The notes: generated from the sequence alone by a model not told the origin. Positions 45,590 through 54,618 are shown, counted from the first letter of the stretch. The stretch: DNA of 64,000 nucleotides from Xanthomonas citri pv. mangiferaeindicae (GCA_002240395.1 CP016836.1:496001-560000); one strand, 5' to 3'. Numbers and translations are program-made.

Positions 45590-46879
45590 ATGCACGCCCT
45601 GCTCGAGCTGGTCGCCCGCCATCGGCGTGGTGACGCTGCTGGCATCACCTCCATCTGCTGCGCCCATCCCTTGGTGCTGGAGGCCGCGCTGCGCCATGCC
45701 AGGCGCCACGCCCTGCCGCTGGTGCTCATCGAGGCGACCTGCAATCAGGTCAACCAGGACGGTGGCTACACCGGCATGACCCCGGCCGATTTCGTTGCCT
45801 TCGTCGGCGGCATCGCCCGGCAGGTCGGCTTCGATCCGGCGCGTATCGCACTCGGCGGCGATCACCTGGGCCCCAATCCCTGGACCGCGCTCCAGGCCGA
45901 GGCGGCGATGGCCAAGGCCGAGACGATGGTCGCCGCCTACGTCGCCGCGGGCTTTCGCAAGCTTCACCTCGATTGCTCGATGGCCTGCGCGGACGATCCG
46001 GTGCCGCTGCCCGAAGCCACGATCGTCGAACGCGCGGTGCGGTTGTGCCGCGCGGCCGAGGCCGCCCATGCGCAGGCCGGTGGCGAGCCGCCGGTTTACG
46101 TGATCGGCACCGAGGTGCCGGTGCCTGGCGGCGCGACCGAGGCCATCGAGGGCCTGGCAGTCACCGCGCCCGAGGCCGCGCTGGCGACGATCGAGGCCCA
46201 CCGGGATGCATTCGCGGCCGCCGGCCTGCAGGCCGCGTGGACGCGGGTGATCGCCTCGGTGGTGCAGCCGGGCGTGGAGTTCGACCACCACCAGGTCATC
46301 GACTATGTGCCGGCGGCCGCACGCGCGCTCAGCGCCGCGATCGAGCAGGTCCCGGGTCTGGTGTTCGAGGCGCATTCGACCGACTACCAGACCCCGGACG
46401 CACTGGCCGCGCTGGTGCGCGACCACTTCGCGATCCTCAAGGTCGGCCCCGGCCTGACCTTCGCGCTGCGCGAGGCGCTGTGGGCGCTGGATGCGATCGA
46501 GCGCGAGTGGATCGCGCCGGACCGGCGTGCGCAGCTGCGCGAGACCGCGCTGGCACGCATGCGCGCCCAGCCCGGCCACTGGCAGCGCTACTACCACGCC
46601 CAGGGCGAGGCGCTGACCATCGACCTGCAATACAGCTTGAGCGACCGCATCCGCTACTACTGGCCGGACCCGGCGATCGAGGCGGCCTGCCAGCAGCTGT
46701 TCGCCAACCTGCGTCAGACCCCACCGCCGATGCCGCTGGTCGGCCAGTACCTGCCGCAGGCGCTGCGCGCCCTGCGTACCGACCGCACCCCGCTCGATCC
46801 CGCCGCCCTCGTGATGGCCCACATCGCCATCGCCCTCGACGACTACCGCCATGCCTGCGTCCCCGATGCCCAGTCCTGA
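45590..46879 (+). CDS. D-tagatose-bisphosphate aldolase non-catalytic subunit (GatZ/KbaZ)
   Basis: 429-residue cytoplasmic protein of the class II tagatose-1,6-bisphosphate aldolase GatZ/KbaZ family, needed for activity or stability of the catalytic GatY/KbaY subunit. Signatures are GITSICCAHPLVLEAALRHA, LIEATCNQVNQDGGYTGMTP, ARIALGGDHLGPNPW, FEAHSTDYQTPDALAALV and LKVGPGLTFALREALWAL. The ATG at 45590 has ACGAGGA upstream. No gatY/kbaY is in the window. The overlap with agaS points to galactosamine/N-acetylgalactosamine catabolism. Confidence 0.93.
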   Translation: MHALLELVARHRRGDAAGITSICCAHPLVLEAALRHARRHALPLVLIEATCNQVNQDGGYTGMTPADFVAFVGGIARQVGFDPARIALGGDHLGPNPWTALQAEAAMAKAETMVAAYVAAGFRKLHLDCSMACADDPVPLPEATIVERAVRLCRAAEAAHAQAGGEPPVYVIGTEVPVPGGATEAIEGLAVTAPEAALATIEAHRDAFAAAGLQAAWTRVIASVVQPGVEFDHHQVIDYVPAAARALSAAIEQVPGLVFEAHSTDYQTPDALAALVRDHFAILKVGPGLTFALREALWALDAIEREWIAPDRRAQLRETALARMRAQPGHWQRYYHAQGEALTIDLQYSLSDRIRYYWPDPAIEAACQQLFANLRQTPPPMPLVGQYLPQALRALRTDRTPLDPAALVMAHIAIALDDYRHACVPDAQS

Positions 46880-48023
46880 ACACCTCGGCCTGCCCGAATC
46901 CGATCTGGCCGCCAGCGGCGCGCTGTGGACCGCACGCGAGATCGAACAGCAGCCGCGCATGCTTCTGCGCACCCATGCGCTGGTCACCGAGATGGCCGAG
47001 TCGCTTGCGGCCTTCATCGCGCCGGTGTCGGGCGACCCGACGGCGCGCGTGATCCTGACCGGCGCCGGCACTTCGGCCTATATCGGCGAATGCCTGGCGC
47101 CGTGGCTCGACCGCAACCTCGCCGCGCGCGTCGATGCGGTGCCCACGACCGACCTGGTCAGTGCGCCGCAGCTGTATCTCGATCCGGATCGCCCGCTGCT
47201 GCTGGTCTCGTTCGGGCGTTCTGGCAACAGCCCCGAGAGCGTCGCGGCGGTGGAACTGGCCGAGGCGCTGGTCGCCGACGTGCGCCACCTGGTGGTGACC
47301 TGCAACGCCGACGGCGCGCTGGGCCGGGTCGCGGTGCGGCAGTCGATGACCCTGCTGCTGCCGCCCGAAACCCACGATGTCAGCTTCGCGATGACCTCGA
47401 GCTTCAGCTGCATGATGCTCGCGACGCTGGCCGCGCTGTGCGGGCCGCAAGCCCTGGAGACGCGCGTGCACGCGATCGCCGCCGCGACCGACACTGTGCT
47501 GCAGCAGGCGCGCGGGCTGACCCAGGAACTGGCGTTGTGCGGGTTCGAGCGTGTGGTCTACCTGGGCAGCGCACTGTTCAAGGGTCTGGCGCGCGAGGCC
47601 GCGCTCAAGCTGGGCGAACTGACCAATGGTGCCATCGCGACCTGCTTCGAATCGCCGATGGGCTTCCGCCACGGGCCCAAGACCTTCGTCACCGCGCGCA
47701 CGCTGGTCGTGGTGTTCGTGTCCAATGACCCGCTGACCCGGCGCTACGATCTCGACCTGCTCGACGAGTTGCGCGGCGATGGCGTGGCCGCGCGCGTGAT
47801 CGAGGTCACCGCCGCCGCGCCGCATGGCCCGGTGCGCGATGCGGTGCGCGTGGCCGGGCTCGAACACGTGCACGATGTCGACCTGCTGTGGCCCTATGTC
47901 GCCGTGGCGCAGCTGTTCGCCTTTCACGCTTCGCGGGCGCTGGGCCTGCGGCCCGACAGCCCGAATGCACAGGGCACGGTGAACCGGGTCGTGCAGGGCG
48001 TGCGCCTGCATTCGCTGCCGTAA
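46851..48023 (+). CDS. agaS: AgaS-type SIS-domain sugar isomerase/deaminase
   Basis: 390-residue cytoplasmic protein with two SIS domains. It resembles AgaS, which deaminates and isomerises galactosamine-6-phosphate to tagatose-6-phosphate. Motifs are EIEQQPRMLLRTHALVTEM, VILTGAGTSAYIGECLAPW, LLLVSFGRSGNSPESVAAV, YLGSALFKGLAREAALKLGE and CFESPMGFRHGPKTFV. It overlaps gatZ by 29 bases if it starts at 46851, or by 14 if it starts at the second ATG (46866, MPSPEH). This is translational coupling in an aga operon. Confidence 0.93.
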   Translation: MPASPMPSPEHLGLPESDLAASGALWTAREIEQQPRMLLRTHALVTEMAESLAAFIAPVSGDPTARVILTGAGTSAYIGECLAPWLDRNLAARVDAVPTTDLVSAPQLYLDPDRPLLLVSFGRSGNSPESVAAVELAEALVADVRHLVVTCNADGALGRVAVRQSMTLLLPPETHDVSFAMTSSFSCMMLATLAALCGPQALETRVHAIAAATDTVLQQARGLTQELALCGFERVVYLGSALFKGLAREAALKLGELTNGAIATCFESPMGFRHGPKTFVTARTLVVVFVSNDPLTRRYDLDLLDELRGDGVAARVIEVTAAAPHGPVRDAVRVAGLEHVHDVDLLWPYVAVAQLFAFHASRALGLRPDSPNAQGTVNRVVQGVRLHSLP

Positions 48024-48080
48024 ATCCTCGCTCCCGCGGGCACGATGCCGCAACGCGACGCCGCCACCGGCGTCGCGCGA

Positions 48081-48638
48081 TCAAGGGCGCCAGTTGGCGT
48101 TGCGTTCCCAGAACGCGACGCTGCGCCGATAGGCCTCCGGGTCCAGCGGTACCCCCGAACCGCCCTCTTCGACCCCAAGCGCATTGCGCATCATCGTGAT
48201 CGGCGCCATCGGGATCTCCGCAGGCTCGGCCGTATACAGACAGCCGACCACGCCCCAGTCGGCATCGATCGGCGCACCCTCCTTCGCCAGTTGCTCGGCA
48301 CTGTAGAGGATCACGACCAGATACTCCGCACGCGGCGGCGTCACGCCTTCGAACCAGCGCACCAGCACCGGGAGCTCGGCGGAGCTGCGTGCCTCGTAGG
48401 CCGAGCGCAGCAGATGCCGGTTCGCTTCGGTGATCGGCGCGGTCAGGCAGCGTGTCGACGTCCAATTGCGGTGCACATGCAGCTTGCAGAACGGCGCATA
48501 GCCGTCGAGCACGGCGACCGGTGCTTGCGCGTTGAGATGCGCCTCGAATGCCTCGGGCGTCGTGTCCTGGATCGTGTTGCCGCGCGGGACGCGGGGAAAC
48601 AGACGAGGGCGGGCGAAGGGCGTGAGAACGATGGACAT
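48081..48638 (-). CDS. DUF3228-family protein
   Basis: 185-residue cytoplasmic protein of unknown function. Family segments are LTPFARPRLFPRVPRGNTIQ, NWTSTRCLTAPITEANRHLL, RSAYEARSSAELPVLVRWFE and PITMMRNALGVEEGGSGVPL, ending in a Trp/Arg-rich tail. The ATG at 48638 is the family start. It is convergent with agaS, with a 9-bp hairpin (48054-48077) between the stops. No link to the sugar locus is evident. Confidence 0.85.
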   Translation of the reverse strand: MSIVLTPFARPRLFPRVPRGNTIQDTTPEAFEAHLNAQAPVAVLDGYAPFCKLHVHRNWTSTRCLTAPITEANRHLLRSAYEARSSAELPVLVRWFEGVTPPRAEYLVVILYSAEQLAKEGAPIDADWGVVGCLYTAEPAEIPMAPITMMRNALGVEEGGSGVPLDPEAYRRSVAFWERNANWRP

Positions 48639-48724
48639 CTGCGGGCGATCGGCATGGCGCGCCAGGGTAACCGCGCGGGGCGCGGAGCACGAGGCGGCCC
48701 CCAAGAGCGCCGCCTCCATGGCGC

Positions 48725-50428
48725 CTACAGGGCCTGCATGCGCCGGTCGAGCGCAGCCTCGTCCGGCCCTTCGTCGGGACCATGCAGTTCGTCGTTCGCG
48801 GCCGGCGGCTGCCCGTCGCCGACCGCGGCCGGCGGCACCTCGAGATACGGCAGGCGCAACACGCGGCTGGTCATCCCGCGGATGCGGTTGGTCAGCGCCA
48901 CGTCCGTGTTCAGCGCCTGCCCATAGGAGGGCACGATCGTCTGGATGCGTTCGCGCCACGGCCCGCCCATGCGCTCGGGATACGCACGCCGCAGCACGTC
49001 GAGCATGATCTTGGGCGAGGTCGATGCGCCGGGCGAGGCCCCCAGCAACGCCGCGATGCTGCCGTCGGCGTCGGTGACGATCTCAGTGCCGAACTGCAGG
49101 ATCGCGCCCTTCTCAGGATCGCGCTTGATGACCTGCACGCGCTGCCCCGCGGTGACCAGACGCCAATCGGCCTGCTTGGCGTCGGGGTAGTACTTCTGCA
49201 ACTCGGCAAACCGATCGGCATCCGACAGCCGGGCCTGTTGGACCAGATAGCCCACCAGGTCGCGGTTCTCGGCGCCGACGCGCAGCATGCCGGTGACGTT
49301 GTGGTTGTTGACCGACGAGAACAGGTCGAACCATGAGCCGTGCTTGAGGAACCGCGTGCTCTGCAATGCGAACGGGCCGAACAACAGCACCGGCTTGCCG
49401 TCGAGCTTGCGCGCATCCAGATGCGGCACCGACATCGGCGGCGAGCCCGCTTCGGCCTTGCCGTAGGCTTTCACATCGTGGCGTGCAGTGACCGCGGGAT
49501 TGTCGGTTGCCAGAAACTGGCCGCCGACCGGGAAGCCGCCATAGTCGGCGGCTTCGGGGATGCCCGAGTGCTGCAACAGCGTCAGCGCCGCACCGCCGGC
49601 GCCGACGAACACGAACCGGGCGCGGATCGACCGCGTTTGATCGTTCGCCAGGTCGTGCACGGCGACCGTCCAGTTGCCATCGTCCTCGCGCTGCAGCTTG
49701 CGCACCTCGTGGCGCAGGTGCAGCCCGAACCGCGGACTGCGCGACAGCGCCTGCGTCAGCTGTCGGGTGATCACCCCGAAATTGACGTCGGTGCCCAGCG
49801 GCATCCAGGTCGCGGCGATCCGCTGGGCTGGGTCCCGGCCTTCCATCATCAGCGGCGCCCAACGCGCGATCTGCGCTGGATCCTGCGAAAACTCCATGCC
49901 GTGGAACAGCGGCTCCTTGGAGAGCGCCGCGTGGCGGCGGCGCAGATAGTCGATGTTGTCGTCGCCCCAGACGAAGCTCATGTGCGGGGTCGGATTGATG
50001 AAGTCGGTGGGCGTCCCCAGCCGTCCGGCCTCGACCTGGTGGGACCAGAACTGGCGCGAGATCTCGAACTGTTCGGCGATGTCGACCGCACGCGCGGTCT
50101 CGATCGAGCCGTCCTCGCGCTCGGGCGTGTAATTGAGTTCGGCGAAGCCCGAATGGCCGGTGCCGGCATTGTTCCAACCGTCCGAACTCTCCAACGCCAC
50201 CCCGTCCAACCGTTCGTAGATTTCGATCCGCCAGTCCGGTTCGAGTTCCTGCAGGTAGGTGGCCAGGGTGACACTCATGATCCCGGCGCCGATCAGCACC
50301 ACATCCACCGGCTCGGCATTCTCCGGTTCCGGCGGCGCGCGCTCGAACAGCGGCCAGTACAGGAACAGCCCGATAGCGATCGCGAGCACGACGAGACCGA
50401 CGACGCCTGCCTTGAAGATCTTTTTCAT
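48725..50428 (-). CDS. mqo: Malate:quinone oxidoreductase, membrane-anchored
   Basis: 567-residue FAD enzyme that oxidises malate to oxaloacetate and passes electrons to quinone. The FAD motif VDVVLIGAGIMSVTLATYLQ is followed by ERLDGVALESSDGWNNAGTG and HSGFAELNYTPE. PLGTDVNFGVITRQL and LLGASPGASTSPKIMLDVLR are further family signatures. Unlike many Mqo proteins it begins with a transmembrane anchor (FKAGVVGLVVLAIAIGLFLYW, residues ~4-25) before the FAD domain. A GGAGTCGGAA ribosome site supports the ATG at 50428. The C-terminal tail is Asp/Pro-rich. Confidence 0.94.
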   Translation of the reverse strand: MKKIFKAGVVGLVVLAIAIGLFLYWPLFERAPPEPENAEPVDVVLIGAGIMSVTLATYLQELEPDWRIEIYERLDGVALESSDGWNNAGTGHSGFAELNYTPEREDGSIETARAVDIAEQFEISRQFWSHQVEAGRLGTPTDFINPTPHMSFVWGDDNIDYLRRRHAALSKEPLFHGMEFSQDPAQIARWAPLMMEGRDPAQRIAATWMPLGTDVNFGVITRQLTQALSRSPRFGLHLRHEVRKLQREDDGNWTVAVHDLANDQTRSIRARFVFVGAGGAALTLLQHSGIPEAADYGGFPVGGQFLATDNPAVTARHDVKAYGKAEAGSPPMSVPHLDARKLDGKPVLLFGPFALQSTRFLKHGSWFDLFSSVNNHNVTGMLRVGAENRDLVGYLVQQARLSDADRFAELQKYYPDAKQADWRLVTAGQRVQVIKRDPEKGAILQFGTEIVTDADGSIAALLGASPGASTSPKIMLDVLRRAYPERMGGPWRERIQTIVPSYGQALNTDVALTNRIRGMTSRVLRLPYLEVPPAAVGDGQPPAANDELHGPDEGPDEAALDRRMQAL

Positions 50429-50609
50429 TTCCGACTCCTCGACGATCGGGTACCGGCGCCAGCCAGGAGCCGAATGCGGCACCCATCGGCGAGCGTAGTG
50501 AATCCGACGTCAAGCCCATGGGAATGCCCGATATCAGCCCATCCACCAGCGCTTATATCCATCGCGATAAAGAGATATGCTTTTGCCTCACCTCCGCCCC
50601 AGGTCGCGC

Positions 50610-51434
50610 ATGATCCCGGTCAGCTTCGAGTTCTACCCGCCCAAGACCGACGAGCAACGCCAGCAGTTGCACCGGACCGCCGGGAAGCTCGCCGCGCATG
50701 CGCCCGAGTACGTGTCCTGCACCTTCGGCGCCGGCGGTTCGACCCTGAGCCACACGCCCGAGACCGTGCGCCGGCTCAAGCAGGACCACGGGCTGGAAGC
50801 GGCCCCGCATCTGTCGTGCGTCGGCGGCAGCCGCGAGGAGATCCGCGAGCTGCTCAAGCTCTATCGCGCGATCGGCTGCACCCGTATCGTCGCGCTGCGC
50901 GGCGATCTGCCCTCGGGCATGGGCCAGCCCGGCGATCTGCGCCATGCCTCGGACCTGGTCGCGTTCATCCGCAGCGAGTTCGGCGACCGCTTCCGCATCG
51001 AAGTCGGCTGTTACCCGGAAGTGCATCCGCAGGCCGAGGACGCACGCCGCGATCTGGCGCACTTCAAGGCCAAGATCGATGCCGGCGCCGACGCCGCGAT
51101 CACCCAGTACTTCTACAACGCCGACGCCTACTTCCACTTCGTCGACAGCGCGCGCCGTGCCGGTGTCGAGGTCCCGATCGTGCCGGGCATCATGCCGATT
51201 TCCAACTTCAGCCAGTTGCGTCGGTTCTCGGAGGCCTGCGGCGCCGAGATCCCGCGCTGGATGCAACGCAGCATGGCAGCCCACGGCGACGACGTGACGG
51301 CGATCCGCGCGCTCGGCGCCGACATCGTCACCCGCCTGTGCGAGCGGCTGATCGCCGGCGGCGCACCAGCGCTGCATTTCTACACACTCAACCTCGCCAA
51401 GCCGACCCAGACCATCCTGTCCCGCCTGGCCTGA
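50610..51434 (+). CDS. metF: 5,10-methylenetetrahydrofolate reductase
   Basis: 274-residue FAD-dependent TIM-barrel enzyme that makes 5-methyl-THF for homocysteine methylation. Motifs are IPVSFEFYPPKTDEQRQQLH, YVSCTFGAGGSTLSHT, PHLSCVGGSREEI, IVALRGDLPSGMG and the FAD/folate region CYPEVHPQAEDARRDLAHF with FYNADAYFHFVD. I chose the ATG at 50610 (MIPVSFEF), the family start. It lies divergent to mqo. The 181-base gap carries AT-rich words TATATCC and AGAGATATGC near 50553-50580, possibly its promoter. Confidence 0.97.
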   Translation: MIPVSFEFYPPKTDEQRQQLHRTAGKLAAHAPEYVSCTFGAGGSTLSHTPETVRRLKQDHGLEAAPHLSCVGGSREEIRELLKLYRAIGCTRIVALRGDLPSGMGQPGDLRHASDLVAFIRSEFGDRFRIEVGCYPEVHPQAEDARRDLAHFKAKIDAGADAAITQYFYNADAYFHFVDSARRAGVEVPIVPGIMPISNFSQLRRFSEACGAEIPRWMQRSMAAHGDDVTAIRALGADIVTRLCERLIAGGAPALHFYTLNLAKPTQTILSRLA

Positions 51435-51463
51435 GGCCACTGTCGCGGTCACCGGCCAGGCGC

Positions 51464-51469
51464 TAGGCT
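51464..51469 (+). promoter_or_regulatory. -10 element TAGGCT for a leaderless mRNA
   Basis: TAGGCT, then six bases, then the ATG at 51476. No Shine-Dalgarno sequence is present. Confidence 0.45.
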
Positions 51470-51475
51470 GCGCCG

Positions 51476-52054
51476 ATGCCCCGTCGCACCGTCACGCTGC
51501 TGCTCCCGTTGCTCGCCGTCGTCGCCGCGATGCCGGACAAGACAGCGCATGCCCAGATCCGGCGCTGCGTCGCGCCCGACGGCGGCACCGTCTACACCGA
51601 CCGGGCCTGCAGCGCGGTCGGTGCGACGACCGGTCCCAAGCGGGGCGCCGGCACGGCCGCGGTCACCGCCTACCGCAGTGGGTGCCAGCGCCATCTGCGT
51701 GGCCTGATCCAGGAATTGAGCCATGCGATCGACAGCCGCGACACCAACCGCCTGGCATCGCTTTACCACTGGCGCGGGATGAACAGCACCGGCAGCGACC
51801 GGGTTCTCGACCGCCTGGACGCGATCGCGCAGCGGCCGCTGGTGGATATCGTCGCCCAGCGCCCGGCCGCCACGGCGACAAGCGCGCCTGGCGGGTTCGC
51901 CGGGTGGGCGAGCGCACGCGAGCTGCCGGCCGCCGCGCGTGTGCAACCGCCCTCGTCGCTGCGCGTCACCCAGACCGGCCCCGGCGGGACCGGCGCCTCG
52001 CAGACAGTGTTCTCGCTCCACCGCCATTTCGACTGCTGGTGGATCCGGCTCTAG
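51476..52054 (+). CDS. Secreted protein with DUF4124-like N-terminal motif, unknown
   Basis: 192-residue protein with a signal peptide (VTLLLPLLAVVAAMPDKTAHA). It is followed by IRRCVAPDGGTVYTDRACSA, which resembles the short Cys-containing motif of DUF4124 proteins (K/R-C-x-DxxG-xxxYTDxPC). The rest (HLRGLIQELSHAIDSRDTNR, LASLYHWRGMNSTGSDRVLD) is helical and then Pro/Ala-rich, and it ends with Trp-rich FDCWWIRL. Four Cys may form disulfides in the periplasm. Function unknown. The leaderless promoter supports the start. Confidence 0.75.
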   Translation: MPRRTVTLLLPLLAVVAAMPDKTAHAQIRRCVAPDGGTVYTDRACSAVGATTGPKRGAGTAAVTAYRSGCQRHLRGLIQELSHAIDSRDTNRLASLYHWRGMNSTGSDRVLDRLDAIAQRPLVDIVAQRPAATATSAPGGFAGWASARELPAAARVQPPSSLRVTQTGPGGTGASQTVFSLHRHFDCWWIRL

Positions 52055-52127
52055 CCGCGGGTCATTGCGCACACTGGTGCTGATGGCTGCCGGACACGGC
52101 GAAGAAGGCGCCCCGCACACGCGCGGC

Positions 52128-53468
52128 TCAATCAGGGCGGAACGACAGGGTCGCCACGACTCCGCGCACCGCGCCGGGGACCACCCGCACCTGCCAGCCA
52201 TACAGATCGCACAGTCGACGTACGATCGACAGGCCGATGCCACCGCCCTGCGAGTGCTCGGCGTGCGTGCCGCGATAGCCACGCTCGAACAGCCGGGCTG
52301 CATCTTCCGCGCTCAGACCCGGGCCACTGTCAGCGACCTCCACGGTGTGCGCACGCACGCGTACGACCACCTCGCCTTCCTGGGTGTACTTGATCGCATT
52401 GCCGACCAGGTTGCCCAGCGCGACGGTGACCGCAGCCTCGGGGGCGTCGACGACGAGCGGTTGCTCGGCCTCCAGCCGCAGTTCCAGTGGCTTGCCGACC
52501 AGTTGCGGGCGGTGCGCGTCGAACAACTGCTCGACGACACGGCCGATGTCGGTCGCGCCATGCCCGCGCTCCTCGCGCGAGAGCAATAGCAGCGCGCTGA
52601 TCAGGTCGGTGCACTGCTGCTCGGCGCGCTGGATGCGCAGCAGTCGGGTCCGGGTCTTCTCGTCCAGGTCCGGTCGCGACAGCAGCAATTCCACCGCGCC
52701 CTTGATGACCGCGAGCGGCGTACGCAGTTCGTGGCTGACGTCGGCATTGAACTCGCGGTCGCGCTGCACCACTTCGGTCAACCGGAAGGCGTAGTCGTCC
52801 AGCGCACTGGCCAGTTGCCCGACCTCGTCGTCGGGAAAATGCGGCGCCAGCGCCTGCGGTCGTGAACTGTCGCCGGAGCGGCTGAGCCGCTTGGCCAGTT
52901 CCGAGACCGGACTCATGACCCGCGCAGCCGACCACCAGCCGATCAACGCCGACAGCAACGACACCATGACCACCGAACCGAAGATGGCGCGCTGGAACTG
53001 GGTCGCACCGCGCACGGTCTCGGTCATGTCGTAGGCCAGGAAGAACCACTCCTCCGGCGTCTTGCGCACCGCCAGCTTGTACATGAACGGAGTGCCATCC
53101 TCGTCGACGCCGCTGAGGTTGTGGATGCCGTCGCCCAGCTCATACCAATCGGGCTGCTCGTAGCGCAGCTCCTCGAACCGGTCGCGCTTGACCACGCGCG
53201 CACGGATCTGCTCCACCGGGGCGGCGGGGTTGCGCGAGGGGTCGACGTAGTAGCGCCGCGCGTACTCGTCGATGTTGCGATTCATCAGGTCCTCGACCAG
53301 CGTGTTCTCCACGCGGTCGCGGGCTTCCTGGGTCAGGAACGCGAACAGGGTCGTGAGCCCGAGCCCGAGCAGCACGAACGACAGGATGATGCGGCTCCGC
53401 AGGCGCCGCCGGTAGCGGCGCTCGCGGACCCGGGCCGGACGGCCCGTCGCGACCTCAGTTGGCGGCAT
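52128..53468 (-). CDS. Two-component sensor histidine kinase
   Basis: 446-residue inner-membrane kinase. TM1 (IILSFVLLGLGLTTLFAF, ~27-45), periplasmic sensor domain (~46-160), TM2 (AIFGSVVMVSLLSALIGWWS), HAMP linker, then HisKA with phospho-acceptor H246 (FNADVSHELRTPLAVIKG) and HATPase_c with N-box LGNLVGNAIKYTQ, G1 VEVADSGPGL and G2 HSQGGGIGLSIV. The periplasmic part has an acidic stretch DRFEELRYEQPDWYELGDG. The signal is unknown. The start overlaps the response-regulator stop by 14 bases, so the two are coupled. Confidence 0.94.
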   Translation of the reverse strand: MPPTEVATGRPARVRERRYRRRLRSRIILSFVLLGLGLTTLFAFLTQEARDRVENTLVEDLMNRNIDEYARRYYVDPSRNPAAPVEQIRARVVKRDRFEELRYEQPDWYELGDGIHNLSGVDEDGTPFMYKLAVRKTPEEWFFLAYDMTETVRGATQFQRAIFGSVVMVSLLSALIGWWSAARVMSPVSELAKRLSRSGDSSRPQALAPHFPDDEVGQLASALDDYAFRLTEVVQRDREFNADVSHELRTPLAVIKGAVELLLSRPDLDEKTRTRLLRIQRAEQQCTDLISALLLLSREERGHGATDIGRVVEQLFDAHRPQLVGKPLELRLEAEQPLVVDAPEAAVTVALGNLVGNAIKYTQEGEVVVRVRAHTVEVADSGPGLSAEDAARLFERGYRGTHAEHSQGGGIGLSIVRRLCDLYGWQVRVVPGAVRGVVATLSFRPD

Positions 53469-54138
53469 CGGGCACGGCGATCCGGTAGCCGATCCCGTGC
53501 CGCGTCTGGATGTAGGGCGGATCGAACGGCTTATCGACGACCGCGCGCAGGCCATGGATATGCACGCGCAGCGAGTCGGAGTCCGGCAGTTCCTCGCCCC
53601 AGACGCGGGTCTCGAGCTCCTGGCGCGTGACCACGGCCGGCGAGGCTTCCATCAACGACTGCAGGATCTTGAGTGCGGTCGGGTTGAGTTGCAGCAGCTT
53701 GCCCTGACGACGCACCTCGAGGGTGTCGAGGTTGTACTCGAGTTCGCCGACTTCCAGCACGCGCGTGTGCGCGCCCTTGCCGCGGCGCGACAGTGCATTG
53801 AGGCGAACCTCGACCTCCTGCAGCGCGAACGGCTTGACCAGATAGTCGTCGGCGCCCGAGTCGAAGCCGGCGAGCTTGTTGTCGAGGCTGTCGCGCGCGG
53901 TGAGCATCAGCACCGGCGTCTGTTTGCGCGCATCGTTGCGCAACTTGCGGCAAACCTCCAGGCCGTCCATGCCCGGCAGATTGAGATCGAGCACGATCGC
54001 ATCGAAATCATGGACCACCGCCAGATGCAGGCCGGTGACGCCGTCGGCGGCGAAGTCGACGGTGTGGCCGCGGTCCTCGAGGTAATCCCCGAGATTGGCG
54101 GCGATGTCCTGGTTGTCTTCGATGACGAGGATATGCAT
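53455..54138 (-). CDS. OmpR-family response regulator
   Basis: 227-residue DNA-binding regulator, partner of the following kinase. The receiver domain has acidic residues E7/D8 (VIEDNQD), phospho-acceptor D51 (AIVLDLNLPGMDG) and switch residues TARD and LVKPFAL (~K101). The winged-helix domain contains LQLNPTALKILQSLMEASPA and SDSLRVHIHGLRAVVDKPF. It ends GIGYRIAVPDAAN. The target genes are not evident; the small secreted protein gene just upstream could be one. Confidence 0.95.
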   Translation of the reverse strand: MHILVIEDNQDIAANLGDYLEDRGHTVDFAADGVTGLHLAVVHDFDAIVLDLNLPGMDGLEVCRKLRNDARKQTPVLMLTARDSLDNKLAGFDSGADDYLVKPFALQEVEVRLNALSRRGKGAHTRVLEVGELEYNLDTLEVRRQGKLLQLNPTALKILQSLMEASPAVVTRQELETRVWGEELPDSDSLRVHIHGLRAVVDKPFDPPYIQTRHGIGYRIAVPDAAN

Positions 54139-54153
54139 GGATGTGCCTTCTTC

Positions 54154-54618
54154 TTACCTGGAATCAGATCGTTTCATTGGACCACGCTGCCGCATCCGTT
54201 CCTGTGATGTCTCCATCGCACGCCGCCGCTCGGCGACGGTCATGCACGCTGTCTGTTGCATACGCGACCCGACTGGCGCCTCACGGCGACAGATCAGCCG
54301 ACTGTCGGCCTTTGCACGCGTCAAAATCGTATTGATCTGTTCTTGGTCATTGAACAACCGCACCCGCTCTGTCTCGCGTAAGGCGTCCACACTCGGCGCC
54401 TTCTCCATCACGCCCTGCATGCGGTCGAGCAACGAAACCACCGTCTGTCGATCCTGCGGAGAAAGCTCTGCGTAGGCGTCACCGGACATCTCGACCACAA
54501 TTTCAGCGCGCTGTTGCTCGAATGTGCCACTCGTGATGTCAACCTTCCTGTCCACAGCCCACGATGTCTGGGCGACTGCGCACATCAAAACCAGACCGAA
54601 GCCTATCGACCGCTTCAT
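54154..54618 (-). CDS. Small secreted protein upstream of the two-component system
   Basis: 154-residue exported protein. The signal peptide (IGFGLVLMCAVAQTSWA) is followed by a mostly helical region (YAELSPQDRQTVVSLLDRMQ; VDALRETERVRLFNDQEQIN). A Cys pair lies in SRLICRREAPVGSRMQQTAC, typical of small Xanthomonadaceae periplasmic proteins with a C-x16-C pattern. It is not a known family to me. It lies 15 bases upstream of the response regulator on the same strand and probably shares its transcript. An AAGGAGT site precedes the ATG. Confidence 0.8.
   Translation of the reverse strand: MKRSIGFGLVLMCAVAQTSWAVDRKVDITSGTFEQQRAEIVVEMSGDAYAELSPQDRQTVVSLLDRMQGVMEKAPSVDALRETERVRLFNDQEQINTILTRAKADSRLICRREAPVGSRMQQTACMTVAERRRAMETSQERMRQRGPMKRSDSR

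Noticed and set aside
48054..48077. Strong terminator between agaS and DUF3228
   Set aside because: A 9-bp hairpin exists but has no T-tract on either strand, so termination is not supported beyond a structural hint.
50553..50580. SahR- or MetR-type operator before metF (TATATCC...AGAGATATG)
   Set aside because: The arms pair poorly and I cannot recall the motif well enough to claim it; noted only as an AT-rich promoter region.
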